Shown one piece after another: positions 44,703 through 54,888 of a stretch of DNA of 64,000 nt. Under the pieces are notes generated by a model that saw nothing but the letters and a program-made list of their open reading frames with translations, was not told where the DNA came from and searched no databases. Source of the stretch: Alcanivorax sp. S6407. Lineage in GTDB: Bacteria > Pseudomonadota > Gammaproteobacteria > Pseudomonadales > Alcanivoracaceae. Position 1 is the first letter of the stretch, and each line of letters starts with the position of its first letter. The stretch is from contig NZ_JALKBH010000002.1 in NCBI RefSeq assembly GCF_023016115.1, positions 892,624 through 956,623 on the forward strand, in the 5' to 3' direction. Position numbers and translations under genes: made by a program.

Positions 44703-45725
44703 TTAACTAAACACAGAATTACAGATATTCGCAAGCTGGCCATACAGCGCATTGCGCTGTTGCTCGTTGTTACTGTCAAACCATGCCAGATTCGGCCATT
44801 TTCTTAGCCAGGTGTACTGTCTTTTCGCCAGTTGGCGGGTGGCAATCACCCCCTTCTGGATCATTTCTTCTTCGTCATACTCACCGTTCAGGTAATCCCA
44901 GACCTGCCGGTAACCCACCGCCTTGATCGCCGGCAAATCCCGATGCACCTCTGGCATCACCATCAAGGCCTTTACTTCATCCACCAGCCCCGCCGCCAGC
45001 ATGGCGTCAAAACGCCGGGCGATCATCTCGTGCAACCAGCTGCGATCCGCCGGCGCCAGCGCCGCACTGTAGACCGGCCACGGCAGCGCACTGAACTCAC
45101 TCAAACCATCCTTGCGCAATGTGACAGCCGTATGATGCTCGGCATGAAAGGCGGAAAGAGGCCGCCCGGTGATCCGGTAGACTTCCAGGGCACGCTGCAA
45201 TCGTTGCCGGTCCATGGGTTTGAGGCGCTCGGCGGTGACCGGATCCACTTTTTGCAGTTCCGCATGCACCGCCGGCCAGCCTTTCTCCTCTGCCAGACGG
45301 GCAATCTCCTCACGCACCCCGGCATCCGCCTCCGGCAACGGCGCCAGACCTTCCACCAGCGCCTTGAAATACAGGATAGTGCCACCCACCAGCAGGGGCA
45401 GTTTGCCATTCTCGTGGATACTCTGGATCTCACGGAGGGCATCAGCGCGAAAATCTGCCGCCGAATAGGGTTCGGTGATCTCCCGGAATCCAAGCAGACG
45501 ATGAGGTGCCACCGCCAGCTCCTCCGGTGTTGGCCGCGCGGCACCGATATCCAGATCCCGGTAGACCAGTGCCGAATCCACATTGATGATTTCGACCGGC
45601 AGCTTTTTTGCCGCCTCAATGGCCAGCGCCGTCTTGCCGGAACAAGTGGGGCCCATCAGCAAGATGACCGGCAAGGCAGCGGAGGATTCGCGTCCGGCGT
45701 CAGGCATCCGGTGTCCGGCGTCCAT
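44703..45725 (-). CDS. miaA: tRNA dimethylallyltransferase
   Basis: MiaA prenylates A37 of tRNAs reading UNN codons. The 340-aa protein has the P-loop [27 protein letters not shown] and the tRNA-recognition segment [12 protein letters not shown] with [14 protein letters not shown]. Its N-terminus is unusual: residues 1-12 ([12 protein letters not shown]) are encoded wholly by a CGTCCGG-type heptamer array, and the start ATG follows the mutL stop directly (TGAATG). The internal ATG at codon 7 also lies in the array. So the translation start was supplied by repeat DNA. Confidence 0.95.
   Translation of the reverse strand: MDAGHRMPDAGRESSAALPVILLMGPTCSGKTALAIEAAKKLPVEIINVDSALVYRDLDIGAARPTPEELAVAPHRLLGFREITEPYSAADFRADALREIQSIHENGKLPLLVGGTILYFKALVEGLAPLPEADAGVREEIARLAEEKGWPAVHAELQKVDPVTAERLKPMDRQRLQRALEVYRITGRPLSAFHAEHHTAVTLRKDGLSEFSALPWPVYSAALAPADRSWLHEMIARRFDAMLAAGLVDEVKALMVMPEVHRDLPAIKAVGYRQVWDYLNGEYDEEEMIQKGVIATRQLAKRQYTWLRKWPNLAWFDSNNEQQRNALYGQLANICNSVFS
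45691..45725. repeat. 7-bp array, CGTCCGG type, inside the 5' end of miaA
   Basis: Five exact-register heptamers (CGTCCGG, CGTCAGG, CATCCGG, TGTCCGG, CGTCCAT) fill the space between the mutL stop (45726-45728) and the conserved MiaA sequence. The last unit contains the start codon. No inverted partner is visible. Confidence 0.85.
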
Positions 45726-47558
45726 TCACTGCCCCCGCATGAACAGTCGGTCCAGATCCTTAAGACTCATCTGGGTCCAGGTCGGGCGGCCATGGTTGCA
45801 CTGCCCGGAGCGTTCGGTGGCCTCCATATCACGCAGCAGGGCATTCATTTCGGGAATGGTCAGACGGCGGTTGGCGCGCACACTGCCATGACAGGCCATG
45901 GTGGAGAGCAATTCATCCAGCTTCTGCTCGATGCGCTCGCTGCTGCCTTGCGCGAGCAGGTCGGACAATACGTCACGCACCATGGATTCACTGTCGCTGT
46001 TGCGCAGCATGGCCGGCACCTCTCTGACCACCAGCGTCTCAGGGCCGGCCCGCTCGACCACAAAGCCCAGGCGACTGAACACTTCCGGCTGTTCTTCGGC
46101 AAAATCCGCTTCCCGGGAGGAAACTGCCAGAGACACAGGCACCAGCAACGGCTGGCTACGCACCTTGTCATCAGACCAGCTCTGCTTGAGGCGCTCGTAG
46201 GTAATCCGTTCATGGGCGGCATGCATGTCCACCACCACCATGCCGTGCTGGTTCTCGGCAAGAATAAAAATGCCATGCAGCTGTGCCACGGCGTAACCCA
46301 GCGGCGGCACCGTTTCATCCTCACTGGCCGGCGGCATCACCGCAGGAGCGGCCTCTTCCACCTGCCGCTGCACCAGGGCGCCATAGGCATCCGCCTGACG
46401 CATGCCCTGACCATAGCCAAAACTGTTGCCTGCGGACGCCGGCGGTGAATAGGGTCGACCGGAGGGCGCCGAGAGAGACATGCTGCCCTGACTCGGCTCA
46501 CTCACCGGCATGGAAAGATCCTGTTCCACTACCGCAGGGCCGGGCTCCTGGCCGGGGCGCACTTCAGCAATGGCGCGATGCAGAGAGCTGTAAAGAAAAC
46601 CGTGCACCATACGTTGCTCGCGGAAACGCACTTCGTGCTTGGTGGGGTGCACGTTCACGTCCACCATGGCCGGGTCCAGTTCCAGGAACAGCACATAGGC
46701 CGGATGGCGACCGTGGTAAAGCACATCCGCATAGGCCTGACGCACAGCATGGCTGACCACCTTGTCGCGGATCACCCGACCATTCACATAGAAATACTGC
46801 AGGTCTGCCTGGGAACGGGAAAAGGTGGGCAACCCCATCCAGCCATGCAGACGAATCCCGTCGCGCTCCACATCCACCGGTATCGCCTGATCCATGAACC
46901 CCTTGCCACACAGCTTGGCGACGCGGGCCGCACGGAGGGTGTCATCCAGCCCCGCAGGCAACTGATGAATCACTTTCTGGTTATGGGTAAGCCGGAAGGC
47001 GGTATTGAACTCGCTCAGGGCAATGCGCCGGAACACTTCTTCCAGATGATTGAATTCCGTCTTTTCGGTGCGCAGGAAACGACGCCGGGCCGGGGTGTTG
47101 AAAAACAGGTCGCGCATGGTCACCGTTGTGCCGCGCGGGTGCCCGGCCGGGGTCACGGTGGGCGCCATGTCACGGCCTTCTACCTGTACCTGCCAGCCTT
47201 CCGCTTCTCCTTCCACGTTGCTGGCCAGGGTCAGTCGGGACACCGAGCTGATGGCGGCAAGCGCCTCCCCGCGAAAACCCAGAGTGCCGATCGCCTCCAG
47301 ATCTTCCAGCCCCCGAATCTTGCTGGTGGCATGGCGGGACAGTGCCAGCGGCAGGTCTTCGCGCTCGATACCATGCCCGTTATCACGCACTCGCAGGAGC
47401 TTCACGCCCCCCTGCTCCACATCCACACTGATGGATTCCGAGCCGGCATCCAGGGCATTTTCCAGTAGCTCTTTCAGCACCGATGCAGGGCGCTCCACCA
47501 CCTCACCGGCGGCGATCTGGTTGGCTAGGCGGGAATCCAGCAGTTGAATCTTGGACAA
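45726..47558 (-). CDS. mutL: DNA mismatch repair protein MutL
   Basis: MutL links MutS to downstream repair steps. The 610-aa protein has the GHKL ATPase domain (about 1-330) with [17 protein letters not shown] and [11 protein letters not shown], an unstructured linker rich in serine and proline, and the C-terminal dimerisation domain (about 420-610). The DQHAxxE-type endonuclease motif is replaced by [12 protein letters not shown], like the E. coli protein, which lacks the nicking site. It ends GGG CAG TGA, abutting a heptamer array. Confidence 0.96.
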   Translation of the reverse strand: MSKIQLLDSRLANQIAAGEVVERPASVLKELLENALDAGSESISVDVEQGGVKLLRVRDNGHGIEREDLPLALSRHATSKIRGLEDLEAIGTLGFRGEALAAISSVSRLTLASNVEGEAEGWQVQVEGRDMAPTVTPAGHPRGTTVTMRDLFFNTPARRRFLRTEKTEFNHLEEVFRRIALSEFNTAFRLTHNQKVIHQLPAGLDDTLRAARVAKLCGKGFMDQAIPVDVERDGIRLHGWMGLPTFSRSQADLQYFYVNGRVIRDKVVSHAVRQAYADVLYHGRHPAYVLFLELDPAMVDVNVHPTKHEVRFREQRMVHGFLYSSLHRAIAEVRPGQEPGPAVVEQDLSMPVSEPSQGSMSLSAPSGRPYSPPASAGNSFGYGQGMRQADAYGALVQRQVEEAAPAVMPPASEDETVPPLGYAVAQLHGIFILAENQHGMVVVDMHAAHERITYERLKQSWSDDKVRSQPLLVPVSLAVSSREADFAEEQPEVFSRLGFVVERAGPETLVVREVPAMLRNSDSESMVRDVLSDLLAQGSSERIEQKLDELLSTMACHGSVRANRRLTIPEMNALLRDMEATERSGQCNHGRPTWTQMSLKDLDRLFMRGQ

Positions 47559-47654
47559 AACAGAACCCTTGTGGAGTCATTGAGGACCGACATGCCCCCG
47601 ACTCAAGCGGGGGCCGGGTGTCAGTGTGAAGCCTTATTGATGAAAGCCGCGCCC

Positions 47655-49049
47655 TCAGGAGCGCGGAATTTTCAGCACCTGGCCGACCATGATGCGGTCA
47701 CCCCGGATATCGTTGGCAGTTCGAATGGATTGTTCGCTGACACTGTACTGACGGGCAATTTCCGACAGTGTATCACCGGGCTGGATGCGATACTCCTCAC
47801 CCCGCTCACGGCGCTGGGCGGCATACCAGCTGTTGGGAGCCGGATGGGAACGGAAGTAGTCATCGATCCCGGCCAGTACCGCTTTCGCCAGCTTGGTCTG
47901 ATGGGCAGAAGAACGCAGGTTTCGCTCTTCTGTCGGGTTTGAGATGAAGCCGGTCTCTACCAGGATCGACACCATTTCCGGTTCCTTGAGTACCGCAAAC
48001 CCGGCCTGTTCCACTTTCTCCCGGTTACCGTGCAACTTGGTCACCTTGCCCATTTCCTTGAGCACCTGACGGCCCAGATAAAGGCTGCCTGCCATGGAGC
48101 CGTTCATTTGCAGATCTGCCAGCACACTGAGCAGGGAGCTGTCGTCTTCTTCCTCTTCATACACCCCGGCTACCCGGTCGGACTCGTTGGCAATCTTGGC
48201 CAGGAAGCGGGCCTTGGCACTGGTGGCGCCACGGTTGGAGAGAGCAAACACCGAGGCACCGTGGGCACGGGCATCATTGAAGGCATCCGCATGGATGGAG
48301 ATGAACACGTCGGCACGATGCTTCTGGCGGGCAATCTTGCGGCGCTCAGCCAGCGGCACATAATAATCACCGTCGCGCACCATCACCGCACGCATGCCTG
48401 CCTGATCGTTGACCAGTTTCTGCAGTTTCTTGGCGATCTGCAGCACCACGTTTTTTTCCCAGGTACCACTGGGGCCACGGGCTCCGGGATCCTCACCACC
48501 ATGGCCGGCATCGATGGCGACAATCATCAGACGCTGCTCATCCTGGGTCGTCTTGCGCACTTCCGGTGCCTTGCTCGGCTTGCTGGAAGGGGAAGTGGCA
48601 GCAGATCCGGTTGTGGTGGCCGTGGAATCCGTCAACGCCCTGTCGAAAAGATCCACCACCAGACGCCAGCCATGGGGCTCGATCGGCTTGAGCAGATTGG
48701 TGCGGGTACGCACCCCTTCGCGCATGTCGAACACCACCCGGGTCTTGTCCGCATGTTCACCGACACGAATGTTGGCAATCGGGCTACTGGCGTAATCCAG
48801 TGAATTGATATCGAAATCCAGCTTGGCATCCTGCAGATCCAGCACGATGCGATCCGGGTTGGCCAGCTTGTCGAGCTTGTGATCCAGGGGCGCGGGCAGA
48901 TCAAACACGATACGGGTGTGATCCGGCGCCCGATGCAGACGCACCGACTCAATGCTCTCTTTTGCCAGCAAGGAGGGACTGGCCAGCCAGCCCGCCACCA
49001 GTAGCAGCGCGCCCAGAATTCTTTTTTTATTGTCAGTGTGTCGCGTCAT
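47655..49049 (-). CDS. amiB: N-acetylmuramoyl-L-alanine amidase with AMIN and LysM domains
   Basis: The 464-aa periplasmic enzyme splits septal peptidoglycan during division. After a signal peptide (about 1-30) it has an AMIN domain (about 34-130), an amidase_3 domain (about 175-400) with zinc ligands in AIDAGHGGEDPGARG, SIHADAF and ETGFISN, a regulatory helix containing YEEEEDDSSLL, and a C-terminal LysM domain (YRIQPGDTLSEIARQYSV). The start at 49049 overlaps tsaE by 17 bases. Confidence 0.93.
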   Translation of the reverse strand: MTRHTDNKKRILGALLLVAGWLASPSLLAKESIESVRLHRAPDHTRIVFDLPAPLDHKLDKLANPDRIVLDLQDAKLDFDINSLDYASSPIANIRVGEHADKTRVVFDMREGVRTRTNLLKPIEPHGWRLVVDLFDRALTDSTATTTGSAATSPSSKPSKAPEVRKTTQDEQRLMIVAIDAGHGGEDPGARGPSGTWEKNVVLQIAKKLQKLVNDQAGMRAVMVRDGDYYVPLAERRKIARQKHRADVFISIHADAFNDARAHGASVFALSNRGATSAKARFLAKIANESDRVAGVYEEEEDDSSLLSVLADLQMNGSMAGSLYLGRQVLKEMGKVTKLHGNREKVEQAGFAVLKEPEMVSILVETGFISNPTEERNLRSSAHQTKLAKAVLAGIDDYFRSHPAPNSWYAAQRRERGEEYRIQPGDTLSEIARQYSVSEQSIRTANDIRGDRIMVGQVLKIPRS

Positions 49050-49497
49050 AGGCCCATTCCAGGGTCGCTTTTCTTCCATGGCCGTCCACGGCCAGTGTAA
49101 TGGTCAAATCCGGTTCGGGCACCACTCCGGCGCCGCGTTCCGGCCACTCCAGCAGGCACAGGTCGCCAGAGGAGAAATAATCCCGTACCCCGATCAGTTC
49201 CAGTTCTTCCGGATCCGCCAGACGATACAGGTCAAAGTGATATATATGGACGCCTTCCAGCTCGTAGGGTTCCACAATGGTATAAGTGGGACTCTTGACG
49301 GCGCCCTGGTGCCCCATACCGCGAAGGATACCGCGAACCAGCGTGGTTTTCCCGGCCCCCAGATCTCCCTCCAGATAGACACAGCCCCCCTTGCCCTTTA
49401 CCTGAAGCAAGCGGCGGGCCAGTTGCGCACCCAGAGCCAGGGTAGCGGCTTCATCCGGCAGATCGATCTGTTCAACCGTCACAGGGGCATTACTCAT
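49033..49497 (-). CDS. tsaE: tRNA threonylcarbamoyladenosine biosynthesis ATPase TsaE
   Basis: TsaE is the ATPase that resets the TsaBD complex in t6A37 synthesis. The 154-aa protein has Walker A LEGDLGAGKTTLVRG and PTYTIVEPYE and the HFDLYRLADPEELE motif. It overlaps nnrE by 8 bases at its start and amiB at its end, indicating a tight operon. Confidence 0.95.
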   Translation of the reverse strand: MSNAPVTVEQIDLPDEAATLALGAQLARRLLQVKGKGGCVYLEGDLGAGKTTLVRGILRGMGHQGAVKSPTYTIVEPYELEGVHIYHFDLYRLADPEELELIGVRDYFSSGDLCLLEWPERGAGVVPEPDLTITLAVDGHGRKATLEWAYDATH

Positions 49498-50983
49498 TCA
49501 TATTCTCTCTGAGAGCATCCAGTAAATCCGTGGCCAGCAAGCCACGCTCGCCCTTTCCCTTGTCCTTGCCACAGGCGCAGGCATCGGCCGCACGGGCATG
49601 CACCATGGCACCAAAACGTGCCGCATCATACCCGCTCAACCCCTGGGCGCGCAGTGCGGCGATGACGCCGGTGAGCACATCGCCCATGCCGCCGCTGGCC
49701 ATACCCGGGTTACCTTCCCGAATCAGGGCGCGACCGGTATGCCCCTGCACCAGGGTGCCCAGCCCCTTGAGCAGCACAGTGCCACCGTAACGGGCATGCA
49801 GACTTTCCAGCGCCGCAAAGCGATCCTGCTGAACAGCAGCAGTATCCGCTTTCAACAGTCGGGCCGCCTCCCCCGGATGGGGGGTCAACACCCAATCGGC
49901 TTCACCGGCATCATCCATCCCGGCAAGCAGGTTGAGAGCGTCGGCATCCACCACCATGGGCTTGCCGCTGGCCAGGGCCAATTCCAGCAAACCTTTACCC
50001 CAGTCATCCCTGGCAAGCCCCGGACCAATGGCGATCACAGTAGCTGCCTCTATGAGGGACTGCGCCTGGGCCGGATCATTCACACCACGGGCCATCACCT
50101 CCGGCTGACGGGCAATCATCATCGGCACATTGTCGGGGCGAGTAATCAGGCTGACCTTGCCTGCTCCGCAGCGTGCCGCGGCCTGGGCAGACATGATCGG
50201 CGCACCGGCAAAACCATGATCACCACCGATTACCAGCACATGGCCGTAACGTCCCTTGTGGCCATCAAGGCTCCGGGGAGCAAGCACCCTTTGCAGTGCT
50301 TGCGGGGTCGGCACCTGGCAATCCACCGGCACCTGCTGGTAGACCTCTCTCGGCACCTGCAGATCCGTAAACTGTAATACCCCGGTATACACCGGCCCCT
50401 GCCCGGTAAGCAGGCCTCGTTTAACACCGATAAAGGTGCAGGTCAGGTCTGCCCGCAGCACGGCCCCCAGCGGCATGCCGGTATCCGCACTGAGTCCGGA
50501 CGGGATATCCAGCGCCAGCCTTGGCACCGCGAGCGCATCCAGGGCGGCCAGCACCCCGGCAGCATCCTCACGCAGCGGCACAGACAGACCAGTACCAAAC
50601 AGCCCGTCCACCAGCACATCCGCGCCCTCGGGCAGCACATCCACGGCCAGAGGCTGCATGGGTATCTGCAAGGCCTGGCAGCGTTCGGCCATGGTCAGAG
50701 CATCACCGGACAATGACTCCGGGGGTTTGAGAAAATAAATACGGGGCGCCAATCCGGCCTCATGGGCCAGTGCCGCCACCACATAGCCGTCACCACCGTT
50801 GTTGCCGCCGCCACACAGCACGGCCAGGTGGCGAGCCTCCGGCCAGCGTTCACACAGGGCATTGAACGCCGCCTGCCCGGCCCGTTGCATCAGCACAGCG
50901 CCCGGGGTTCCGGCAGCAATGGCCAACCGGTCCAGCTCCCGGGTCTGTGCTGCGGTATAAAGCGCGGTTGGCAGTGCCGTCAT
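49490..50983 (-). CDS. nnrE: Bifunctional NAD(P)H-hydrate epimerase / ADP-dependent dehydratase
   Basis: The enzyme repairs hydrated NAD(P)H. The 497-aa fusion has the N-terminal YjeF epimerase (about 1-215, LCGGGNNGGDGYVVA and DIPSGLSADTG) and the C-terminal carbohydrate-kinase-like dehydratase (about 225-497, KGRYGHVLVIGGDHGFAGAP, LTPHPGEAARLL, GNPGMASGGMGDVLTG). ATG 50983 has AAGGG upstream; a start at 51004 is possible. Confidence 0.95.
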   Translation of the reverse strand: MTALPTALYTAAQTRELDRLAIAAGTPGAVLMQRAGQAAFNALCERWPEARHLAVLCGGGNNGGDGYVVAALAHEAGLAPRIYFLKPPESLSGDALTMAERCQALQIPMQPLAVDVLPEGADVLVDGLFGTGLSVPLREDAAGVLAALDALAVPRLALDIPSGLSADTGMPLGAVLRADLTCTFIGVKRGLLTGQGPVYTGVLQFTDLQVPREVYQQVPVDCQVPTPQALQRVLAPRSLDGHKGRYGHVLVIGGDHGFAGAPIMSAQAAARCGAGKVSLITRPDNVPMMIARQPEVMARGVNDPAQAQSLIEAATVIAIGPGLARDDWGKGLLELALASGKPMVVDADALNLLAGMDDAGEADWVLTPHPGEAARLLKADTAAVQQDRFAALESLHARYGGTVLLKGLGTLVQGHTGRALIREGNPGMASGGMGDVLTGVIAALRAQGLSGYDAARFGAMVHARAADACACGKDKGKGERGLLATDLLDALRENMNE

Positions 50984-51081
50984 GTTACCCTTCGCCTCTG
51001 ACATAGCGTGGCGCCGCTCACTCATCGACGCGGCGTGCATTTTCCGCATTATACCCACGGGACCGGGCCGTTCAGAAACCC

Positions 51082-52128
51082 ATGGATCTTCACCAGCTAA
51101 AGGAAAAAATCCAGCAATGGGGCCGCGAACTCGGCTTCCAGCAGATTGGCATTGCCGATACTGACCTGTCCGCCGCTGAAGCCGACCTGAAAGCCTGGCT
51201 GGCAAAGGGCTACCAGGGGCAGATGGAATGGATGGCCGCCCATGGCAACAAGCGATACCGCCCCGCGGAACTGGAACCCCGCACCTTGCGGGTGATTTCA
51301 GCCCGCATGGATTACCTGCCGCCGGACACCGCCCCGGTAAAAATGCTCCAGGACAAGGACAAGGCCTATGTCTCCCGCTATGCCCTGGGCCGCGATTACC
51401 ACAAACTGATCCGTAAACGGCTGGCCACCCTGGCAGCAAAAATTCGTGCCGAAGTGGGCGACAGCGAACTGGCCCGCGCCTTTGTAGACAGCGCCCCGGT
51501 AATGGAAAAACCCCTGGCGGCCAAGGCCGGCCTGGGCTGGCAGGGCAAGCACTCCCTGGTGCTGAACCGGGAAGCCGGCAGCTGGTTCTTTCTCGGCGAG
51601 ATCTATACCGACATCCCCCTGCCCGTGGACGAACCGGGCGAGGATCATTGCGGCAAGTGCAAGGCCTGCATCACCGTCTGCCCCACCGACGCCATCGTCG
51701 CGCCCTATCAGCTGGATGCGCGCCGCTGCATTTCCTATCTGACCATCGAGCACGATGGCAGCATCCCCGAAGACCTGCGCCCGGGCATCGGTAACCGCAT
51801 CTTCGGCTGTGACGACTGTCAGCTGATGTGCCCCTGGAACCGTTATGCCCGGCACACCGGTGAAACCGACTTCCACCCCCGGCATGGGCTGGGGGACAGT
51901 GATCTGGTCACGTTATTCGGATGGAGCGAAGACGAATTTCTGGAACGCACCGCCGGCTCGGCGATTCGTCGGGCGGGCTACGGGAAATGGCTGAGGAATA
52001 TTGCGGTAGCGTTGGGCAATGCCCCCTCGTCGGAAGCGGTAATGAATGCCCTCAAGGCACGCCTCAATTACCCGGACGAGACCGTGCAGGAACATGTGCA
52101 GTGGGCGCTGGAACAGCATCAAGGATAG
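51082..52128 (+). CDS. queG: Epoxyqueuosine reductase
   Basis: QueG is the cobalamin- and iron-sulfur-dependent enzyme that finishes queuosine in tRNA. The 348-aa protein has MEWMAAHGNKRYRP near the N-terminus, and two 4Fe-4S clusters from CGKCKACITVCP and CDDCQLMCPWN. HEAT-like residues follow. It is divergent from nnrE. Its TAG stop is the first three bases of a heptamer array. Confidence 0.95.
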   Translation: MDLHQLKEKIQQWGRELGFQQIGIADTDLSAAEADLKAWLAKGYQGQMEWMAAHGNKRYRPAELEPRTLRVISARMDYLPPDTAPVKMLQDKDKAYVSRYALGRDYHKLIRKRLATLAAKIRAEVGDSELARAFVDSAPVMEKPLAAKAGLGWQGKHSLVLNREAGSWFFLGEIYTDIPLPVDEPGEDHCGKCKACITVCPTDAIVAPYQLDARRCISYLTIEHDGSIPEDLRPGIGNRIFGCDDCQLMCPWNRYARHTGETDFHPRHGLGDSDLVTLFGWSEDEFLERTAGSAIRRAGYGKWLRNIAVALGNAPSSEAVMNALKARLNYPDETVQEHVQWALEQHQG

Positions 52129-52216
52129 TTTCGGGTAACGAGTCGCGAGTCGCGAAAGTCAAAACCCTGAAACCACCGCCTTTCAGGTTTTCGCAACTCG
52201 AAACTCGTCACTCGCA
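52126..52216. repeat. Inverted pair of 7-bp arrays, GAGTCGC/ACTCGTC type, between convergent queG and orn
   Basis: Left arm 52126-52160 has five heptamers (TAGTTTC, GGGTAAC, GAGTCGC, GAGTCGC, GAAAGTC), the first containing the queG stop. Right arm 52189-52216 has four (TTTCGCA, ACTCGAA, ACTCGTC, ACTCGCA). The inner ends AAAACCCTGAAA and TTTCAGGTTTT are complementary too, so the whole gap can fold as one hairpin and may terminate both genes. Confidence 0.9.
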
Positions 52217-52224
52217 ACCTGTGT

Positions 52225-52770
52225 TCATGCGCCAATAAAGTGCTCGCGGTAGTACTTCAGCTCGGCGATGGATTCACGGATGTCATCCAGCGCCAGATGT
52301 TTGCCTTCCTTCTTGAAGCCATCGAGGATTTCCGGTTTCCAGCGTCGCGCCAGCTCTTTCAGGGTCGACACATCCAGATTGCGGTAATGGAAGAACGCTT
52401 CCAGCTCCTGCATGTAATTGGCCATGAAGCGACGGTCCTGACAGATGCTGTTGCCACACATGGGCGACATGCCGGGCTCCACGTACTCCTTCAGGAAGTC
52501 GATGGTCTGGGCCTGGGCCTGCATCTCGCTGATACGGCTTTCCTGCACCCGCTTCACCAGTCCGGAATTGTTGTGGTGCTCGGTGTTCCACTCGTCCATA
52601 CCGTCCAGCAGCTCATCACTCTGATGCACCGCCAGCACCGGCCCTTCCGCCAGCACGTTGAGCTGGGAGTCGGTGACGATGGTAGCGATTTCGATGATGC
52701 GATCGTTCTCCGGGCTCAGGCCGGTCATTTCCAGATCGATCCAGATCAGATTGTTGCGCTTGTCGGTCAT
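52225..52770 (-). CDS. orn: Oligoribonuclease
   Basis: Orn degrades 2-5 nt RNAs and pGpG. The 181-aa DEDDh exonuclease begins [25 protein letters not shown] with the first two acidic residues; [21 protein letters not shown] and [16 protein letters not shown] complete the site. The start at 52770 gives the family length of 181 aa. Confidence 0.97.
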   Translation of the reverse strand: MTDKRNNLIWIDLEMTGLSPENDRIIEIATIVTDSQLNVLAEGPVLAVHQSDELLDGMDEWNTEHHNNSGLVKRVQESRISEMQAQAQTIDFLKEYVEPGMSPMCGNSICQDRRFMANYMQELEAFFHYRNLDVSTLKELARRWKPEILDGFKKEGKHLALDDIRESIAELKYYREHFIGA

Positions 52771-52852
52771 GGCTTGTCTCTTGGCTACGCGGTGGCTGTG
52801 ACCGCATGGTAGCATGGCCGCAACCCAATACCGGAATGATACCCCTGACACC

Positions 52853-53884
52853 GTGGCCAAACGTAAACTCAACCGCCGCCAGCGCTGGCGCATCGAAAAG
52901 ATTCAGGCAGAAAAGCGCGAACGCGCCCAGAAACGCAACGAGCAGCTGGAAGAGCTGGTGGCGGACGATCTGGGCGACGAGCAGATGGGCATCATCACCG
53001 CCCACTTTGGCCAGCAGGTGCAGGTGGAGAGCCCCGACGGCGAAAGCCGGCGCTGCCACTTCCGCGCCACCCTGGAACAACTGGTGGTGGGCGACCGGGT
53101 GATCTGGCAGCCGCCCAAGAGCGAAGGCCTCGGCGTCGTGGTCGCCATCGAGCCCCGCGAAACGGTACTCAAGCGCCCGGATCCCTACGGCAACCTGAAA
53201 CCGGTGGCCGCCAATGTGGAGCAGATGCTGGTGGTATTTGCGCCTCTCCCTACGCCATCCAGCACCTTGCTGGATCGCTATCTGGTGGCCGCTGAACTCT
53301 CCGACATTCCGGCCACACTGGTACTCAACAAGGCCGACCTGATCGACGAGGAACTGCGTCCCTTTATCGACGACCTGAAAGCCATGTACCAGCAGCTGGG
53401 TTACCCGGTGATGGAACTCAGCGCCCATGACCCGCAGGGCCTGGCGCCACTGCACGACGCCCTGAAGGGCAAGATCAGTGTATTCGTAGGGCAGTCCGGG
53501 GTGGGCAAGTCCTCTCTGGTCAATGCGGTTCTGCCGGAAGCCGAGCTGGATGTGGGCGACCTGTCGGCCAATTCCGGCCTGGGCCAGCACACCACCGTCA
53601 CCGCCCGCCTGTTCCACCTGCCCACCGGCGGCGAACTGATCGACTCACCCGGTATCCGCGAGTTCGGCCTCTGGCATATCAGCGAAGACGAACTGCTACA
53701 CGGCTACCGGGAGCTCTCGGAACTGGCCGGCCACTGCAAATTCCGCAACTGCTCCCACCGCAACGAACCCGGCTGCGCCTTCCTGGACGCCGCCGACAGC
53801 GGCGCCATCAGCGAAGAGCGGCTGGAAAACTTCTACCAGATCGCCGATACGCTGGATGAGGAGGGGCGGGAGAGATACCAGTGA
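52853..53884 (+). CDS. rsgA: Ribosome small-subunit GTPase RsgA
   Basis: RsgA is a circularly permuted GTPase checking late 30S assembly. The 343-aa protein has an OB domain (about 50-105), then the permuted GTPase motifs NKADL (G4), [10 protein letters not shown] (G1) and [10 protein letters not shown] (G3), and a C-terminal zinc site [17 protein letters not shown] 52853 matches the family N-terminus [20 protein letters not shown] 52814 would add 13 residues. The final CAG and TGA belong to a heptamer array. Confidence 0.95.
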   Translation: MAKRKLNRRQRWRIEKIQAEKRERAQKRNEQLEELVADDLGDEQMGIITAHFGQQVQVESPDGESRRCHFRATLEQLVVGDRVIWQPPKSEGLGVVVAIEPRETVLKRPDPYGNLKPVAANVEQMLVVFAPLPTPSSTLLDRYLVAAELSDIPATLVLNKADLIDEELRPFIDDLKAMYQQLGYPVMELSAHDPQGLAPLHDALKGKISVFVGQSGVGKSSLVNAVLPEAELDVGDLSANSGLGQHTTVTARLFHLPTGGELIDSPGIREFGLWHISEDELLHGYRELSELAGHCKFRNCSHRNEPGCAFLDAADSGAISEERLENFYQIADTLDEEGRERYQ

Positions 53885-53987
53885 AAAGTGAACAGTTAAC
53901 AGTGAACAGCGAATAAGGGACAATGTCCCCCAACCCTGATGGCGACGCACTGTTTTCGCTGTTCACTATTCACTGTTAACTGTTAAC
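53879..53987. repeat. Inverted pair of 7-bp arrays, CAGTGAA type, between rsgA and rhdA
   Basis: Left arm 53879-53913 has five heptamers (CAGTGAA, AAGTGAA, CAGTTAA, CAGTGAA, CAGCGAA), starting with the last codon of rsgA. Right arm 53960-53987 has four (TGTTCAC, TATTCAC, TGTTAAC, TGTTAAC) and ends 7 bases before the rhdA start. A small hairpin GGGACAATGTCCC lies between at 53917-53929. The right arm equals 26715-26742 base for base. Confidence 0.9.
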
Positions 53988-53994
53988 TGCCTTT

Positions 53995-54813
53995 ATGCTC
54001 CCTCTACTGCTAGAACCCGCCGAACTCGCCAGGCACCTTGATGACGACAAGCTGCTGATCATTGATCTGAGCAAGCCCACCATCTATGTGCAGGCCCATG
54101 TGCCCGGGGCGATTCATCTGGATTTCAAACGGTTGCAGAGTGGCGCGCAACCGGCGCCGGGGATGATCCCCAGTGACGACGTGCTGGGGGATCTGTTCTC
54201 CAGCCTGGGGCTGACGCCGGATACCCATGTGGTGGCCTACGATGATGAAGGCGGCGGTTGGGCCGGGCGGTTGCTGTGGACCCTGGATGCCATTGGCCAC
54301 AAGAAATACAGCTATCTGAACGGTGGTATCCATGCCTGGCTGGCCGAGGGCCACCCCACCAGCAGCGAGTCCCCGGAACCCGAGCCCAGTGATTACGAAG
54401 TGGGCGAACATGATCCTCTCACCGAGGTGGATCTGGACTACCTGCTCAAGAACTTCGACAACCCGGCTCTGGCCCTGTGGGACTCCCGCTCCGAAGAGGA
54501 ATACGCCGGTGTACGCGCCTTCGCCCAGAAAGCCGGCCATATTCCCGGCGCCATTCACTATGAGTGGACCGATGCCATGGACCGCAGCAACAACCTGCGC
54601 CTGCGTCCGCTGGATGAAATCCGTGCCGAACTGGAAGACCGCGGCATCACGCCGGACAAGGAAGTGATCTGCCACTGCCAGACTCACCACCGCTCCAGTT
54701 TTTCCTGGCTGGTGGGCAAGATTCTCGGCTACCCGCGCCTGCGCGGTTATGCCGGCTCCTGGGCGGAATGGGGTAACCATCCGGACACCCCGGTGGAAAA
54801 ACCGGACAGCTGA
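53995..54813 (+). CDS. rhdA: Thiosulfate sulfurtransferase (rhodanese), RhdA type
   Basis: The 272-aa protein has two rhodanese domains. The first (about 5-120) contains YDDEGGGWAGRLLWTLDAIGH and is inactive; the second carries the active-site loop CQTHHRS (Cys at about 227). It closely resembles Pseudomonas/Azotobacter RhdA in order and motifs. No Shine-Dalgarno precedes the ATG: the 28 bases before AACTGCCTTTATG are a heptamer array, so initiation may be weak or depend on a leader of another kind. Confidence 0.92.
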   Translation: MLPLLLEPAELARHLDDDKLLIIDLSKPTIYVQAHVPGAIHLDFKRLQSGAQPAPGMIPSDDVLGDLFSSLGLTPDTHVVAYDDEGGGWAGRLLWTLDAIGHKKYSYLNGGIHAWLAEGHPTSSESPEPEPSDYEVGEHDPLTEVDLDYLLKNFDNPALALWDSRSEEEYAGVRAFAQKAGHIPGAIHYEWTDAMDRSNNLRLRPLDEIRAELEDRGITPDKEVICHCQTHHRSSFSWLVGKILGYPRLRGYAGSWAEWGNHPDTPVEKPDS

Positions 54814-54822
54814 AATTGATAT

Positions 54823-54850
54823 GTCGGACGTCCGAGGTCGGAGGTCTGAC
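54823..54850. repeat. Solo 7-bp array, GTCGGAG type, between rhdA and psd
   Basis: Four exact-register heptamers (GTCGGAC, GTCCGAG, GTCGGAG, GTCTGAC). It starts 10 bases after the rhdA stop and is unique in unit sequence in this window. No inverted partner is visible. Confidence 0.75.
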
Positions 54851-54888
54851 GACAACATCAAAACCACACATAGAATGAGGCTTCACCC

